Below the pieces are notes generated by a model. It searched no databases. It was given only the letters and a program-made list of their open reading frames with translations, and was not told where the DNA came from. Made by a program: the position numbers and the translations under genes. A stretch of DNA of 64,000 nucleotides from Apostichopus japonicus (lineage: Eukaryota > Echinodermata > Holothuroidea > Aspidochirotida > Stichopodidae), in the NCBI RefSeq assembly GCF_037975245.1, contig NC_092577.1:23462398-23526397 (forward strand). Direction: 5' to 3'. Below, in pieces: positions 1 to 11,582 of the stretch (position 1 is the first letter of the stretch; the number at the start of each line of letters is the position of its first letter).

Positions 1-558
1 GATACTAAATATCAGCATTTATATAAAAAGAGTTCAAGAAAACTTAATACTATTCTGCAAAATTTTACAACCATAGTACTCCCTTACAGTATTTGATTGA
101 TTGTAGTCAGCATTCCATTTACTTGAGTGAACATATGCACAGTGCATATAATTTGTACTTTTTGCATTAAACTGTACAAACCCCATTCGCAATTTGCATT
201 TAGGCTGAGGCTATACGCAGATGCTAAGTGTTCCACAACTAAGTTGTTTTTACCTGGCTTAATGATTACCTTTTACAGCAATTCCTTAGCTTTACATGCA
301 TGCATCTAGACTATATTGGTTGCACATGAGCTTATGTCTGTACCGTAGTAATGGGTGCAATTAAAATTTCCTTTGTGCATGTAAATTTTTTAGTCAGCAT
401 GCACCAATGCATGTAAAAATTAATTTGTAAATTGACCCTTGATTGTAGTACAATAAAATAAAATGACAACAATTAAAATACAAACTTAATACTGGCACAG
501 TTTAAGAAACAGAAAATTTAAATGGGTCCGACAAGCATTGAATATTTACGTAACCTAC
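1..558. other. AT-rich non-coding stretch
   Basis: No exon, RNA gene or repeat boundary could be supported here. Only short open frames without splice context or recognisable motifs occur. If the candidate exon at 559-707 is real, this would be the downstream intron of that minus-strand gene. Confidence 0.5.
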
Positions 559-707
559 CTGCTATACTCTTCCTTTTATTGGAGTTCAGTCTAGTGGTGT
601 TTTCAGCAATGACTACACAGTGAACTGTAAATGTTTTGGCATTTTTTCCTCTCATGGTACGTATAGTTCTTGCTGGAAGTGTAGGGGTCTGTCTGAATCT
701 GCCAAAC
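559..707 (-). CDS. Candidate internal exon of an unidentified gene
   Basis: On the minus strand a 149-bp block is bounded by a polypyrimidine-type acceptor (TTTTCAG) and a GTAGGT donor. One frame stays open through the whole block. The encoded stretch is basic and contains the segments FGRFRQTP, RTIRTMRGKNAKTF and NSNKRKSIAG. It would enter in phase 2 and leave in phase 1. I do not recognise the family, and no neighbouring exon was found within the window, so the rest of the gene would lie to the left of base 1 and possibly under the LINE to the right. The case rests only on splice-like borders plus an open frame, so it could be a chance ORF. Confidence 0.35.
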
Positions 708-1272
708 CTGAAAAGAAAATGTTATCAATCATACAGTTAAACTGTACCAGGTACAATAATATGGTTGTAGGCACAAGGGTTTGCATTGCATCTATATGAA
801 ATGAAAACTATTAACATGTAGACCTAAGCTATGAAGGCCTAAGTAGGCCTAGCTGAACCATAAGTTATTTCCACATTAATATTTCGGATGTAACGCCTTG
901 ACATTCTATTAAGGACTTGTAAGGTGGGCTACCATCCATAGCGTATATAGGCCTAGGCTAGGTCTTGATCATGGAGTTTATTATAATTTTATTCTAATTA
1001 ATGGGTACTTCATAATGTTGGCCAAACACATGCTAGACATAGACAGCTACTTGTAAATTGTATATGAAATAACGCAATAATATAGTTAGTAATCGTAGGC
1101 TTATGTATGACATAGCAAACTTGCTATTGTTATGTTAATGAAAGATAGCCTAGGACAGGAGTAGGACTCGAGGCCTCTGTTGAGCGAGACCGACTTACTC
1201 GGAAAGCAGGTCATTCGAGACTCTGCTACTAGTGGCAACTTGGGCATTTGCTGTCTGATTAGCTGAATCACT
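708..1272. other. Non-coding spacer left of LINE copy 1
   Basis: No gene or repeat is supported. Similarity to the LINE begins abruptly near 1273, so this is flanking DNA or intron. Confidence 0.45.
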
Positions 1273-4172
1273 ACCTTCCTTTGTTCCTGGTAGTGCACCA
1301 TGTGTCATGGTCGGAGACTTTAATTGTGTCCCAGACTCGGGTCTTGACAGACTCGGGGCTTCTGTGTCTGCTAGTCCTGACGCTGGGATCACAGAATTGG
1401 ACAGATTCACTTCGGCACACCATTTAGCCGATGTCTGGAGGCATATGCAGTACGGTGTATACGTGGATGAGGCCTAACGGAGAAGATGCCTCCAGGATAG
1501 ATCGAGTGTATGCGCCCGTAAGTTTTAAATTTTCGGGTTGCGAGACGCTCAGCTGTCCGCTCTCTGACCATGACACTGTAGTAGCACGTTTTGTTTTGCC
1601 TTCCATTTTCCCGATCGGGCGGGGCCTATGGAAGCTTAACTGTCGGATTCTTGGCGAGGCAGAGTTCCGCCAAGGTTTCGAGACCAGGTACAAAGGATGG
1701 CAAACATTGAAGCCGGCCTTTGCTTCTACATCCCAATGGTGGGATGATGTCAAGTTGCGCATCAAACGCTTCGCAATTCAGTATTGCGTGACCCGCGCAC
1801 GGCGTCGAAGAGAACATTTTTCGAAGCTGTGTGCGGAGGTGAAGTTTGGCGACCCTTCGGCTGTCATCGCTTTGCAGACCTATCTCGATGAAAAGTACCA
1901 CAGTGCCCGCGTCAGGGCCCGTGTCGAAGCGGTGGAAGCCGAGGAACGCCCTTCACTGAGGTTTTACCAGTCCGTAAGCTCATCGGCGTGTGACAGACGC
2001 GTCCCATCTGTGCGCGCTACTGATGGGACCGTGGTTAGTGACCCTCACGGCATTGTCCGCGTATACAAGGATTATTATTTGAGTCTGTTTACGCGTGTCA
2101 GTGTCGACTTGTCGGCACAGGCCGATTTATTGAGGGGAATCTCAAAAACCGTTCCCCACGATGTCAATGATATTTTGGGGGGCGGAATAACCACTGTTGA
2201 GCTTTGGAAGGCGCTTTCGAAGATGAAGAATGGCAAGTCCCCGGGTTCGGACGGGCTTCCGAGGGAGTTCTACCGAACCTTCTGGGCAATAATAGGACCC
2301 GACCTCAGAGCCGTCTTCGAGGACGCCTTCCAAAACGGACTGTTAAACCAAAGTCAACGTCTGGGCATGATTACTTTGCTGCCCAAGTCTGGTGACCCCT
2401 TGGACCCTCATAACAAGCGTCCAATCACCTTGTTAAATGTAGACTACAAGTTGTTGGCTAAGGCTTTGTGCAACCGCCTTGCACTGGCTATGCCGCATCT
2501 TGTGGGTGATCTCCAGACTTGTGCAGTGAAGGGTCATTGCATCCAGCAGAACTTGTGGTTGATGCGCGACTTGACCGACTTTGTTATTGAACGAGATCTG
2601 CCATGTGCATTGGTGTCTCTGGACCAGCAGAAGGCCTTTGACATGGTGGATCGGGGGTTTTTAATGAATCTATTGGAGACGTTTGACTTGCACCCGGTTT
2701 TTCGTAAATGGATTTCTGTTTTGTATCAGTACAGTTTCAGTTCTGTTATCGTAAATGGGTTTTGTTCGGAGGTTTTTAACGTGGAGAGGGGGGTGCGCCA
2801 GGGGTGCCCTCTGTCTCCATTACTTTATGTTTTGTTTAGCGAGTCCCTGTTTCGTCTTTTGGAAAGGGACTCAAGACTTGTTCCATTCGTTGTGCCAGGG
2901 GGTGCCAAAGTGAAGTGCGTTCAATATGCAGATGACGTCACGTGTGTTATTTCGATTCTGGGCTCCTTTCGTGCCCTCTCGCAGGATTTATCTATCTTTG
3001 AGAGAGCTACCGGGGCGAAGTTGAATCCGGAAAAGACAAAGGGCCTTCGCCTTGGTAGCTGGAGATACAGAGACTTACCATTCGGTGCATCGTGGTCGGA
3101 TCAAAATATCAAAATTAATGGTATATGGTTCGGCTGTGATGCACCTTGTGATGTCACCTGGAACGAGAGGGCTGAGGTACTTGAGAGCAGGCTCGAAACC
3201 TTTGGCACCCGCTGGCTTTCGATCCTAGGGAAAGTCACCGTAATTAATCGTTTTGTTTCGCCCATCTTGTGGTACCCGGGCGCGGTGTATCCAATTCCGC
3301 GTCGCGTCCTGGTGCGGTTGGAGAGAGCGATATTTTCATTTATTTGGTCGGGTGGTACAGAGCTTGTCAAAAGGGCGGTAATGTACCAAAAACTGGAGAA
3401 GGGTGGGTTAGGGGTGGTTCATCTGGGAAGTAAATTGACCTTTTTGATATTTAAGCAGTTGTTTGTAGCGGTAACTGACCCAGGGTTGCCTTGTTCATAT
3501 TTTTTACGTTTTTGGGGCGGTTTGCACCTGCGTCGATGGGTCCCGGCGCTGTTTAGCAACAGAGAACCGCATAGTAGTACTCCAAACAGGGTGGTGCGTG
3601 TCATTTGCTCCGCTCTGATTGAGTTGCCCCCTGTTGACCTGTCACAGCCGGCCCTCGTTCACAGTTCGTTGCGGGATAGGGCCTTGAATGCAATTTTTGT
3701 CCAGGGACGTCATTTTGCCGAAGTATGGCGTTCGGTGCATTCAAGGCTGAATGGCGGCAGGCTCCGTGATCTTGCATGGAGAATTGCACACGGTGCCTTG
3801 GTCACCAACCTAAAAAGATACCATTGGCGATTGGGTGATGGACTGTGCCCGAGGACCGGCTGTGACAGCTCAGAGAGTACCGCTCATGTTTTTTGGCATT
3901 GTTGCTTTGTAGTTAACTTATGGGAGTGGTTCCAGACCTGGACCGACCGTGTTACGGGAGACCGTTCATGGTCGGTAGGACAGGGCTTTATTTTATATGG
4001 GGTAGACCCTCCAGTTTGTTCGGTTGCTGTTTTGCATCGCATTATTTTTGTTTGCTCTATTGTGAAAAAACATGTTTGGCGGAATAGATGTGATGTGGTT
4101 TTTAGGGGGAAATTTGCCAGTTGGCAGGCAGTCCTGGAGGCGGTGAAGTCTGATATTCGCCTTTCAGATTGA
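1273..4172 (+). pseudogene. LINE ORF2 (endonuclease-reverse transcriptase), frameshifted
   Basis: This is a non-LTR retrotransposon ORF2 product that would nick target DNA and copy element RNA. The residual AP-type endonuclease shows [17 protein letters not shown]. The long open part from 1431 carries RT blocks ([43 protein letters not shown] and the catalytic QYADDVTC near 2926) and a C-terminal zinc-knuckle-like CPRTGCDS...HVFWHCC. Compared with the other copy, eight bases (CCCGTGTA) are missing near 1448, which separates the endonuclease frame from the RT frame. An extra base near 4165 ends the protein early. The copy is therefore dead, although the 913-codon RT frame is intact. Confidence 0.88.
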
Positions 4173-4397
4173 AGGGGATTTTCGCCGTTTATCTGGGGCT
4201 GCCTTTTTTGGACGGTGGTGTGCTGGGGAGGGGTTTTTCGTTTCGCTCCGTACTGGTCGTCCTTTTGTGGGTTTTTGAATGTTTGAGTGGGGGGTTGGGC
4301 GTTTTGTCTCTGCAGGTCGGCGGGCGTATGTTTTATTGGCTCGCTTGACCTGAGTTTCGTTTTTCAGAATGGGATGTTTCGGTAGTGCCGTTTGGCC

Positions 4398-4439
4398 GTG
4401 ACGTTTTATATCCCGCATGGCGGGTGACGTAAAAAGCAC
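4398..4439 (+). other. LINE 3'-terminal hairpin and tail
   Basis: CCCGC-ATG-GCGGG at 4412-4424 forms a 5-bp stem with a 3-base loop, followed by TGACGTAAAAAGCAC. The same hairpin and tail close the copies at 55135-55147 and 29263-29275. Some LINEs without poly(A) use a 3' stem-loop as the RT recognition site, and that role is inferred here. Confidence 0.6.
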
Positions 4440-4668
4440 TATTGCCTGTGGTGGCATCAGGTCTGCGTATTCTTCTTGCTATATCATGCAAACGTTGTTG
4501 AAGTATGTTCACCCTGGCTTCATCCATGTTCGTTTTGCGCGCGCCTGTGAAAATCTGAACTGCGGACGTTGTATAGGACCCAGTACAGTTCTACTACCAT
4601 TAGTACTAATAGTAATACAGTACTGCATCAACTATCTGATCGCTGATTGGTTACGAGTATTACTAGCC

Positions 4669-4781
4669 GACTATGGCAAGCCAACATCTCTACTACGCGT
4701 AACCGAAGTTCTACTACACGTAACCGAAGTTCTACTACGCGTAACACCCATACGTTATGACCCCGACGGCTTGCCATAGTC
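4669..4781. repeat. 21-bp tandem repeat inside a 14-bp inverted repeat
   Basis: GACTATGGCAAGCC at 4669-4682 is perfectly inverted at 4768-4781 (GGCTTGCCATAGTC). Between the arms lie two full and one partial unit of CTACTACGCGTAACCGAAGTT (4690-4710, 4711-4731, 4732-4745), differing at one base. The structure could be a small foldback element or a cruciform-forming site. No target duplication was found. Confidence 0.8.
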
Positions 4782-6418
4782 GTGAACAGTTCTGAACGTA
4801 TTAACAAACAACAGAGTTTGTATCACACAGCACACACGAAAACGCGGTGTAATAATTTACCGCATACTACTGACACTGCCACAGACAAGAACTATGCAGG
4901 GATTTCGTCAAGGCCACCGCTCCAGTTAGCTAAACCCGTGTATTGCTTACTACACGTAAATACGGGATTGCTAAGAAACTACGTGGCGACGAACCAGCAG
5001 AGGGTAGTATTGATATTCATTTTTAATCGGCTGGTGTGACGGGTGGTGTGAAGGACAGAATCTACGAGCGAGCACACCTTTAAGGAAACAACAGAAGTAG
5101 AGCTTCTACAGGAGACCGGCCTACTGATTGATTGTTTTACTACCCTGTCTAAACTGCAATGGACTGATTAATCAAAACAAAAGAAGAGGACTATTCTCTG
5201 ACGTTGCTATAAACAAATTTGACCTTGTTTTATTACAAGAAACCTTTTGGGACCAGTCAATTATGTGCGAGCAACGTTCACGATGATGATATACATGATA
5301 GTTGTACACAGTTTTGCAAGAGAGTATTCTCGAGCTTAGATGTGAGTCTCAGCTCTGGAGGGAGACAGAATTCCACGCCGTTTCGTTAATATGTACATAT
5401 GTCACAATGTCGAATTTACAGAATCCTGAGAGCAGTGTCAGAAAATGAAGTTTAATAACTTCTAAAATTCATTTTTACGTATATAATAAACTCCAGATCA
5501 TAATTATTTGTCATAATTGGATCTAATTGTAAAGAAAATGACTGCAGTTTTTTTTATAACACTAGGAGTTGTAGAAAATGATGACGTCAAACAAAAAAGT
5601 TTGGTACGGAGCCATGGCCACAGAACACGTCTCTGCACGCGTGCATCACGTAATGTCGTATGTCATACGAACCATCAACAGACGTCAGCTACTATACATA
5701 CTATACCCTATGCTATAGTTTACGTTTCGAGATTCGGTGAGGCTACTTGTTGTAAACTCTCACTAATATTTCTTATTTATTGATGAAGTATTTCGCATGA
5801 CTGTTAGGCGTAGGTTAAGAAAAGAAGTGGCTCTGCGGGACGAAACAGTTAGCTTAAATCACGATATCTTGGCCTTTCGGGGTCTGGAATGTAGGCACAA
5901 GTTGTTCTCAATACCGTGCGAGATTCACGAAAGTAGCCTAGCCGTATCGTTACCTAGTAAGACATAACGTTAACCTTACATTGGAAAGTCACATAGGCTA
6001 AGCGACATGGCATCCAGTTCGTCACCTAAAATGTTTTGGGCGGCACTGAGACAATTGCTCCGATCAGAATCCCCCTAGAGAAATTTCGTGGTATTTCTTT
6101 GTTAGTCACCCCATTTGAGAACATTGGGTTATGAATAAATATAAATTTACCACTGTCACAAATAATGTTAGGCACCCCGGTAACTAATTCTTACTTCCTA
6201 GTCATAGGCCTACTCAGCATGTTAGTTGTAGTACCTGTAGGCTGTAGCCGGCTGTAGTGTTACTGCCTAGGCTATGTACAGAAAGTTGTAACTCTTAAAA
6301 GTAATAAGTTAATAGGCCTAACCTAGCTAAGACTGGTTTGTGGTGCATCGTGTACACCTATCAAAATAGCCCAACGTTAGGTAGCCAATAAATTGTATTA
6401 CCTTTTTTGGGGGACCGC
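4782..6418. other. Intergenic stretch without supported genes
   Basis: Short open frames around 4782-5039 and 5517-5783 have no family motifs, splice borders or composition shift. Nothing else is supported. Confidence 0.5.
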
Positions 6419-6655
6419 GGCTATTCTTACTAGTCGTAACAATTATTTATAAACTTATTGTTACGACAAAGGCTTTTTTAACTGCGCATGTAGTAGGGGT
6501 AACCCTAACCCTAAACATAACCCTAAACCTCAATCCTAACACCTAACCGGAAATTATTGTTACTCCTCGTCGTAAATATAGTACTCTGGTCATGAAAATG
6601 CCAACTGCGCATTCGTAATCGGAAATTATTCTTACGACTAGTCGTAAGAATAGCC
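6419..6655. mobile_element. MITE-like element with about 21-bp terminal inverted repeats
   Basis: GGCTATTCTTACTAGTCGTAA at 6419-6439 is inverted at 6632-6655, where the arm has three extra bases (GAC). The inner flanks ACTGCGCAT at 6481 and ACTGCGCATTCG at 6604, and two GGAAATTATT strings, add further internal symmetry. There is no coding capacity. The element sits directly against the AGGTCA-type repeat on its right. No clear target duplication was found. Confidence 0.65.
6497..6530. repeat. Degenerate interstitial telomere-like repeat
   Basis: GGTAACCCTAACCCTAAACATAACCCTAAACCT contains four AACCCTA-type units, the complement of the animal telomere repeat TTAGGG. It lies inside the MITE at 6419-6655. 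It could be a relic of break repair or simply part of the MITE sequence. Confidence 0.65.
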
Positions 6656-6666
6656 ACTTTGCTTTT

Positions 6667-7980
6667 GGTTCCTTGCTTTAGCAAAAGGAACCTATGCAGT
6701 CAGGTTGGCGTGTGTGTGTGTGTGTGGGTGGGTGTATGTGTGTGCGTCTGTGACTCTGTGACACTTGCTTGGGTACGCTCTATCTCAATAAGGGAATGTT
6801 GGATTGAGGCCAAACTTGGACTATAGATCCGCCATATGGAGAAGGTGTGCCCTATTGTTTTTGGTGCTCACAAAGGTCACCAAAGGTCAGTTATGGTCCA
6901 AAAACAGAAAATATTAAAACTGCAATAACTCCCAGTGCCAATGTGTGACAAGGTTGATATTTTGGGACAAGTTGTGAACTGGTTAAGGGAACATTTTCAA
7001 ACTTAATGGTCATGTGATCCGAGGTCACCAAAGGTCAATTAATGATAAAAAACTAGTATTTTTGCTATAACTTGAGAACGAATTGTCCGTTTGGGTTGGG
7101 AGTTGCTTCAATGTAATCTAATTGTAGACCCGCATCTGGGTAACCCTTGACCTCAATTTGACCTCTGGTGACCTTTTCGTGTTTTGTGGATTTTTACAGT
7201 TTCGATGCTATTTTCAGATGTTAAAGGTACCTTCTGATCATAAATGTCAATGGGTTGACCCCCCATGTGACCTTCGTGTGCGAAGTTATTTGAGGTCAAA
7301 GTTAATTTTCACACATTTAATGCAATAACTCCCAGTGCCAAGGCGTGACAAGGTTGATTTTTTTGGACAAGTTGCAAATGGTATAGGGGAATATTTTCAA
7401 ACTTAACGGTCATGTGATCCAAGGTCACCAAAGGTCAGCTAATGTTAAAAAAGTAGTATTATGGGGGGGGGGGAGAAAATGGGCAACGAAAAAATGTTTG
7501 AATTTTTACAGTCATGCTCTATTTAGGTCTCACCGATCAAAAATGTCAATTGGTTGACCTCCGGGTGACCTTTGTGTGTGAAGTTACATACAAGTTCAAA
7601 GTTAATTTTTTTGACATTTAATGCAATTAAATCTCAATGCCAAGGTGTGACATGGTTGATATTTTCGGACAAGATGTGAATGGGGTGGTGGAACATTTTG
7701 AAACTTAAAGGTCATGTCATCTGAGGTCACCATTGTTATCATATCTGTTGACACGCTTGTAGGTCTCTTATATTTCTTACATTTTCGACGCCATATTTAG
7801 ATCTTTTTATCAAAAGTGCCTTTTGATAAAAAATCAGATCACATTTTGTGATCACAGAAGTGTTGGCTATAGTGTTGGTTACTTTATGGGAACATGTAGG
7901 ACCACAATTACTTGGACTATTTCAGCCCAATCTTGCTTGATAATATTATGTGTATTGCCATATACCCCAAGCAAGGAACC
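6667..7980 (+). repeat. AGGTCA-rich tandem repeat element, copy 1
   Basis: The element starts with a near-palindrome (GGTTCCTTGC...GGAACC, 6667-6692), then a (GT)n microsatellite, then three internal units. Each unit carries lines such as CACCAAAGGTCA, TGCAATAACTCCCAGTGCCAA and ACTTAA(C/T)GGTCATGTGAT. It closes with GCAAGGAACC at 7971-7980. A reversed, longer copy lies at 26101-28530 with the same hairpin and dinucleotide tract. Neither copy has coding capacity. It is probably a moderately repeated satellite-like or non-autonomous mobile family. Confidence 0.75.
7141..7174 (-). promoter_or_regulatory. Nuclear-receptor half-site cluster in repeat copy 1
   Basis: Read on the minus strand this gives AGGTCA-4-AGGTCA-5-AGGTCA plus a degenerate GGGTTA after one base, matching the three clusters in copy 2. 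DR4 and DR5 spacings are those bound by RXR heterodimers. No function is shown here. Confidence 0.4.
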
Positions 7981-8620
7981 ACAGTGCCCTTGGGCTCTTG
8001 TTTGAGTTGCATGATTTGAATCTTTATTATGGCAGTGGTAAACCTGATGTAGACTAGGCCTAATATGTTAGGCCTAATAAAATTGACGTGGCACTGAAGA
8101 AGTCATGGGACAATTAAAGTTGGGAAGGGACTTTCACTAATACTTTCCCAGATTATTTTCATCATCTTGGATTTGGTTTCCTAAAATTGAAGAAGAACAT
8201 ACAATGCACATGTAGTGAAAAGTAAAAGTTATTTCCGCACGAGTTACTTGTGTCCGGAAAGTGATCAGCAGAAAGTATGGGGTTCCGAGAGTAACAGAAA
8301 TTGCCTAAGTTTACAGTGTAGATTGTAATCGTAGTAAAAATACTGCTAAAGACTTATCTTGAAGGGTAATACTAGCGTATAAAATCAGTCTCATAAGTAA
8401 ATTTCTGGCAGCAGCTTTACTTCCCAAACATAATGATGCATTACAGGATTAGCCTAATGAGTAATGGATGTTGCATATTTTGAAAGTTAGACTCTCTGGG
8501 ATAAAAAAGTTTTGAAAATATAGGTAGCCACCTTTAGCATTTTCCGTATTCTGTCCAGTATACATTGGTTAATTGAGATTTGCCATTACCCCAGGTTAGA
8601 GGCTCACCAGAATATAGCCC
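7981..8620. other. Non-coding spacer
   Basis: No ORF with recognisable motifs and no repeat boundary were seen between the AGGTCA element and the tandem duplication that follows. Confidence 0.4.
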
Positions 8621-8866
8621 AGGCTAGTCCTTAACCAGCCACCGGTCCAATTTTGTATGTAGTATGTACAGTTGGTTCAATATTACCTACTGTGTGTACT
8701 GTATCACACAGTAGTCTGCACCTGTACAATACAGAATATAACCAACGCTAGGCCTTAAACACCCACTGGTCCAATTTTTATTTGCTATTTAATATTGGTT
8801 TGTTATAACCTACTGTGTGTACTGTATCAAACAGCACTCTGCACCTATATATTGTGTACAGACACA
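8621..8866. repeat. 123-bp imperfect tandem duplication
   Basis: The segment running from CTTAACCAGCCACCGGTCCAATTTT through CCTACTGTGTGTACTGTATCACACAGTAGTCTGCACCT is repeated about 123 bases later with scattered changes (GGTCCAATTTT at 8644 and 8767). Confidence 0.7.
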
Positions 8867-9824
8867 ATGCAATTTGCATGTTGTATACATTTGGATGGGT
8901 TTTATTGGAGGGCCTTTTTCGTACGCAGTTGCCATAATTGACGTAAATCATTATGGTAGCACATACATTGCAATTTTAGATTTGTGAGCCTGGCCACCCT
9001 GCTCAAGCTGTTTCTTGTACTAAAATTTACTTCCTGCCTCTCCTTGTGATATTTTTATGTCCCCATTTCATTGCCAAAGCAAAATAATCAATAGATTATG
9101 TGGAACATTGAAAGACCACCATCCTCAAAATAACTTGGAGACGACCCGTCACCTTCATCAACTGTAGTTCCAATTGTGTTGTCTTTGACTTCTGAACATT
9201 ACCAAGATGTTCATATTGTCTTGTTTTCAGATTTAGAAGCTACCTTGTAAGCAGAGGTATGTATAAAGCAAACTGGTGTTTGAGAGTCAGTCATTGTTTG
9301 GTTGTCATATGTCAGTCTTTGGTCTACTTCAAAGTGTCTATTACTGTCACCTCAAATGCTCTAGTCTACGGCAATGATTGGTCTTTTGTCTCACCGTCAA
9401 TTCATTTATCCAAACTCTTTAATTGCACATGTATTCATGTCAAATGCAATAATTTCACTGTCTGAAAAATTATCAACATCAATGAAATTGGTCCCACAGT
9501 AGCAAATAAGATATTAGTCTGCTGTGACTTAATACAGCAAATGGCATTGGTGTTGGAGAAATACTTAACTTTGTGCATCACTAGGTCCCCTTTAGTTATC
9601 AAGTCACTAAGCATGGCCATTCTTTTTTATTAATGCCTTTATCGTAGTCAAGACTGTATCATTATAGAAATGCACTTCTTGAAAGGAACACCCAAATTTC
9701 CAATTTCATTCGAGAACTTTCCATGTCAGGTTACCTTTGTTTAGACGAGTTGTAGTTGACTACAGGATGGCTGTTGCACTGCAACAATATAGAATTAGAA
9801 TAAGATTATATAACTGCAAACTGA
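8867..9824. other. Non-coding sequence left of Helentron copy 1
   Basis: No supported gene. The 5' end of the Helentron may extend into this stretch, but no terminus was recognised. Confidence 0.4.
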
Positions 9825-10868
9825 AGCAAAGAAAACCAAAACCTGGAAAACAAAATACAGAAACATAACCCTTTCTCCTTACCTTTATTGCAGAAACTTC
9901 TTTCAAAGAGGTTACTTATTAGTTCTTGTGTGATCATACTAGGAATTGATGTGACTTTTACTAGCAACGTAATTACTTTGGCAAATGATGTACAGAAAAA
10001 TCCAGGTCCAGAAAGTTAACTTTCAAACACTATTATTTTACAAGGCTTACTGCATCAAGGATCTGAATTATTTTCTCCTCTTTCCAGGGAAAAGCAGTGT
10101 ATGTGTAACTCTATGACCTTTATTCTGACAGTGTAACATTCATATCGCAGACTGGAATAGTGAAATGTTGACAAGAATATTACAGGCAGGCGATAGAATG
10201 TATCAACAAATTGGAGATAAATCTAATTATGTCATAGATTATTTACTTCCTGCTGACCTGCCTGGAACATTTGCTCTTAATTTTGATTATTACTCTTTTG
10301 AAGTACTTAGCACTCTTAGTGGTGGAACGAATGACAGTTTATTTAATTTAAGGTATGCCCTTACTGAAATGTTACAAATCACACCATATGGAATATTGGT
10401 AATGCATAACACTGCTGTAGCCATAGTCAAACATGATGCAACTTTCTATGTGTTTGATGCCCGCCCATTCGCGAAATTGTTGTGTGCTCCAGATGGCAAC
10501 TGTTGTTTGTTGCCATTAATAACCTGGATCATTTAACCACATTTTTAAGAGTTCTTTCAAATTCTATACATCAGACAGAAATAGAGTTGCAATATGATTT
10601 ACACTGCATTCATTTCATATGCCATTCTCAAGATGTAGTTGCCCAACTTGTTAATGCCCATATCATAAGTCCTTTTGTAAACTTTCAAGAAAGCACACCA
10701 ACCATTACACAAGTCCCAGCATACTTTTCTGAAACTAATGACTCACTTTCCAGCACAAATCAAGAAGGCTTAGAGTTGAAAAATAACCATAGCACTGTAA
10801 TAATACAAGCGACTGTAATGGGAACATGGTTATTGATCATGTTAAGTTTACTTCTAACAAGGAAGTAA
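9825..10868 (+). pseudogene. 2A-like motif followed by C76-like cysteine peptidase fragment
   Basis: An open frame from 9825 encodes a hydrophobic stretch (LLISSCVIILGI) and then NDVQKNPGP (9984-10010), close to the 2A consensus D-V/I-E-X-N-P-G-P. One stop codon later (10017-10019) the same frame enters LLHQGSELFSPLSREKQC, the catalytic-Cys region of a tegument-type C76-like peptidase fold. After a frameshift near 10134 the domain continues from 10165 with ILQAGDRMY, YGILVMHNTAVAIVKH and TFYVFDARPF, then shifts frame again near 10490 (VAINNLDHLTTFL). Where the family usually has an FDxH histidine, this copy reads FDAR. In an intact element, 2A would separate an N-terminal peptide from the peptidase during translation. 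Assignment of the peptidase is by motif order only. Confidence 0.6.
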
Positions 10869-10935
10869 CAAGTGAATCTCCCACACAAACTATTCTATTA
10901 GTTGACTTTGTTCGTTTGCTTTCTTTGTTGAAACC

Positions 10936-11515
10936 TTGGTATCTGAAAATAGTGTTATAGAATGGAGCAAGTCTAAACTTCATGAAATGTGTCTGTCTGC
11001 AAAGCATTTATCCCATGACTGTCACAACAGGGATTTATGTGGAAAACGTAATGTTTTGGTTACTGGTAAAACATACTATTTCCAAGCGAAAACACAATTT
11101 TTATTCTTGCAAAGTTGCTCATAGTAGAAATAATTCTCCATCACTGTTTCAGATTGTAGATAGTCAATATGAACTTATTTCGGAAATAGACACAACATTG
11201 AAATTGTCAAATGCATCTTTTTGTTTGCTCTCATTTAAAGATACTGTTGTAGCTATAAGAAAGCAGTTAAGTATATTGTGTGTGTTTGTTGTCAGTTATG
11301 ATCAGGAACAAAGTAACTTATCTGCCAGTGTATCAACGCTTCCTTGGGAAGCTGATTCAAAAGAACAAACAACAATCAGCATAGTTTGTGCAATAAAGTG
11401 TTTTAGACACATGCAAAACTACAGCACTCAATTTTGCTGCTATGAATTGTCGACAAATACAGAGAAAGTCATTCCGAAAACGATCTACAAATATACATTC
11501 TTGCTTTCACAATGA
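10936..11515 (+). pseudogene. Unassigned Helentron polyprotein segment
   Basis: The open frame 10982-11515 (177 codons) and an overlapping one at 10936-11124 lie between the peptidase and the CCCC region. The segment SFKDTVVAIRKQLS faintly resembles the TAVAI strand of the preceding peptidase, so this may be a second diverged peptidase module. No firm family could be named. Position and strand make it part of the Helentron. Confidence 0.4.
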
Positions 11516-11582
11516 TATTTAAGCTTGTGAGGTTGGTAACACATATTCAAAAAGGCCAAAGGTTAATACTCTACATGATCTA

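Larger units (their letters stand above)
1273..4439 (+). mobile_element. 5'-truncated Tx1/L1-like LINE, copy 1
   Basis: The block matches the minus-strand copy at 55122-58650 almost base for base from near 1273 to the shared 3' terminus. It lacks the start of the endonuclease domain, which is the usual result of incomplete target-primed reverse transcription. There is no poly(A) tail: the element ends in GTAAAAAGCAC straight after a small GC-rich hairpin. The short string CACTA flanks both ends and may be a minimal target duplication. The high identity between the two copies suggests fairly recent activity of the family. Clade assignment rests on the RT and C-terminal motifs and is inference. 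Confidence 0.9.
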
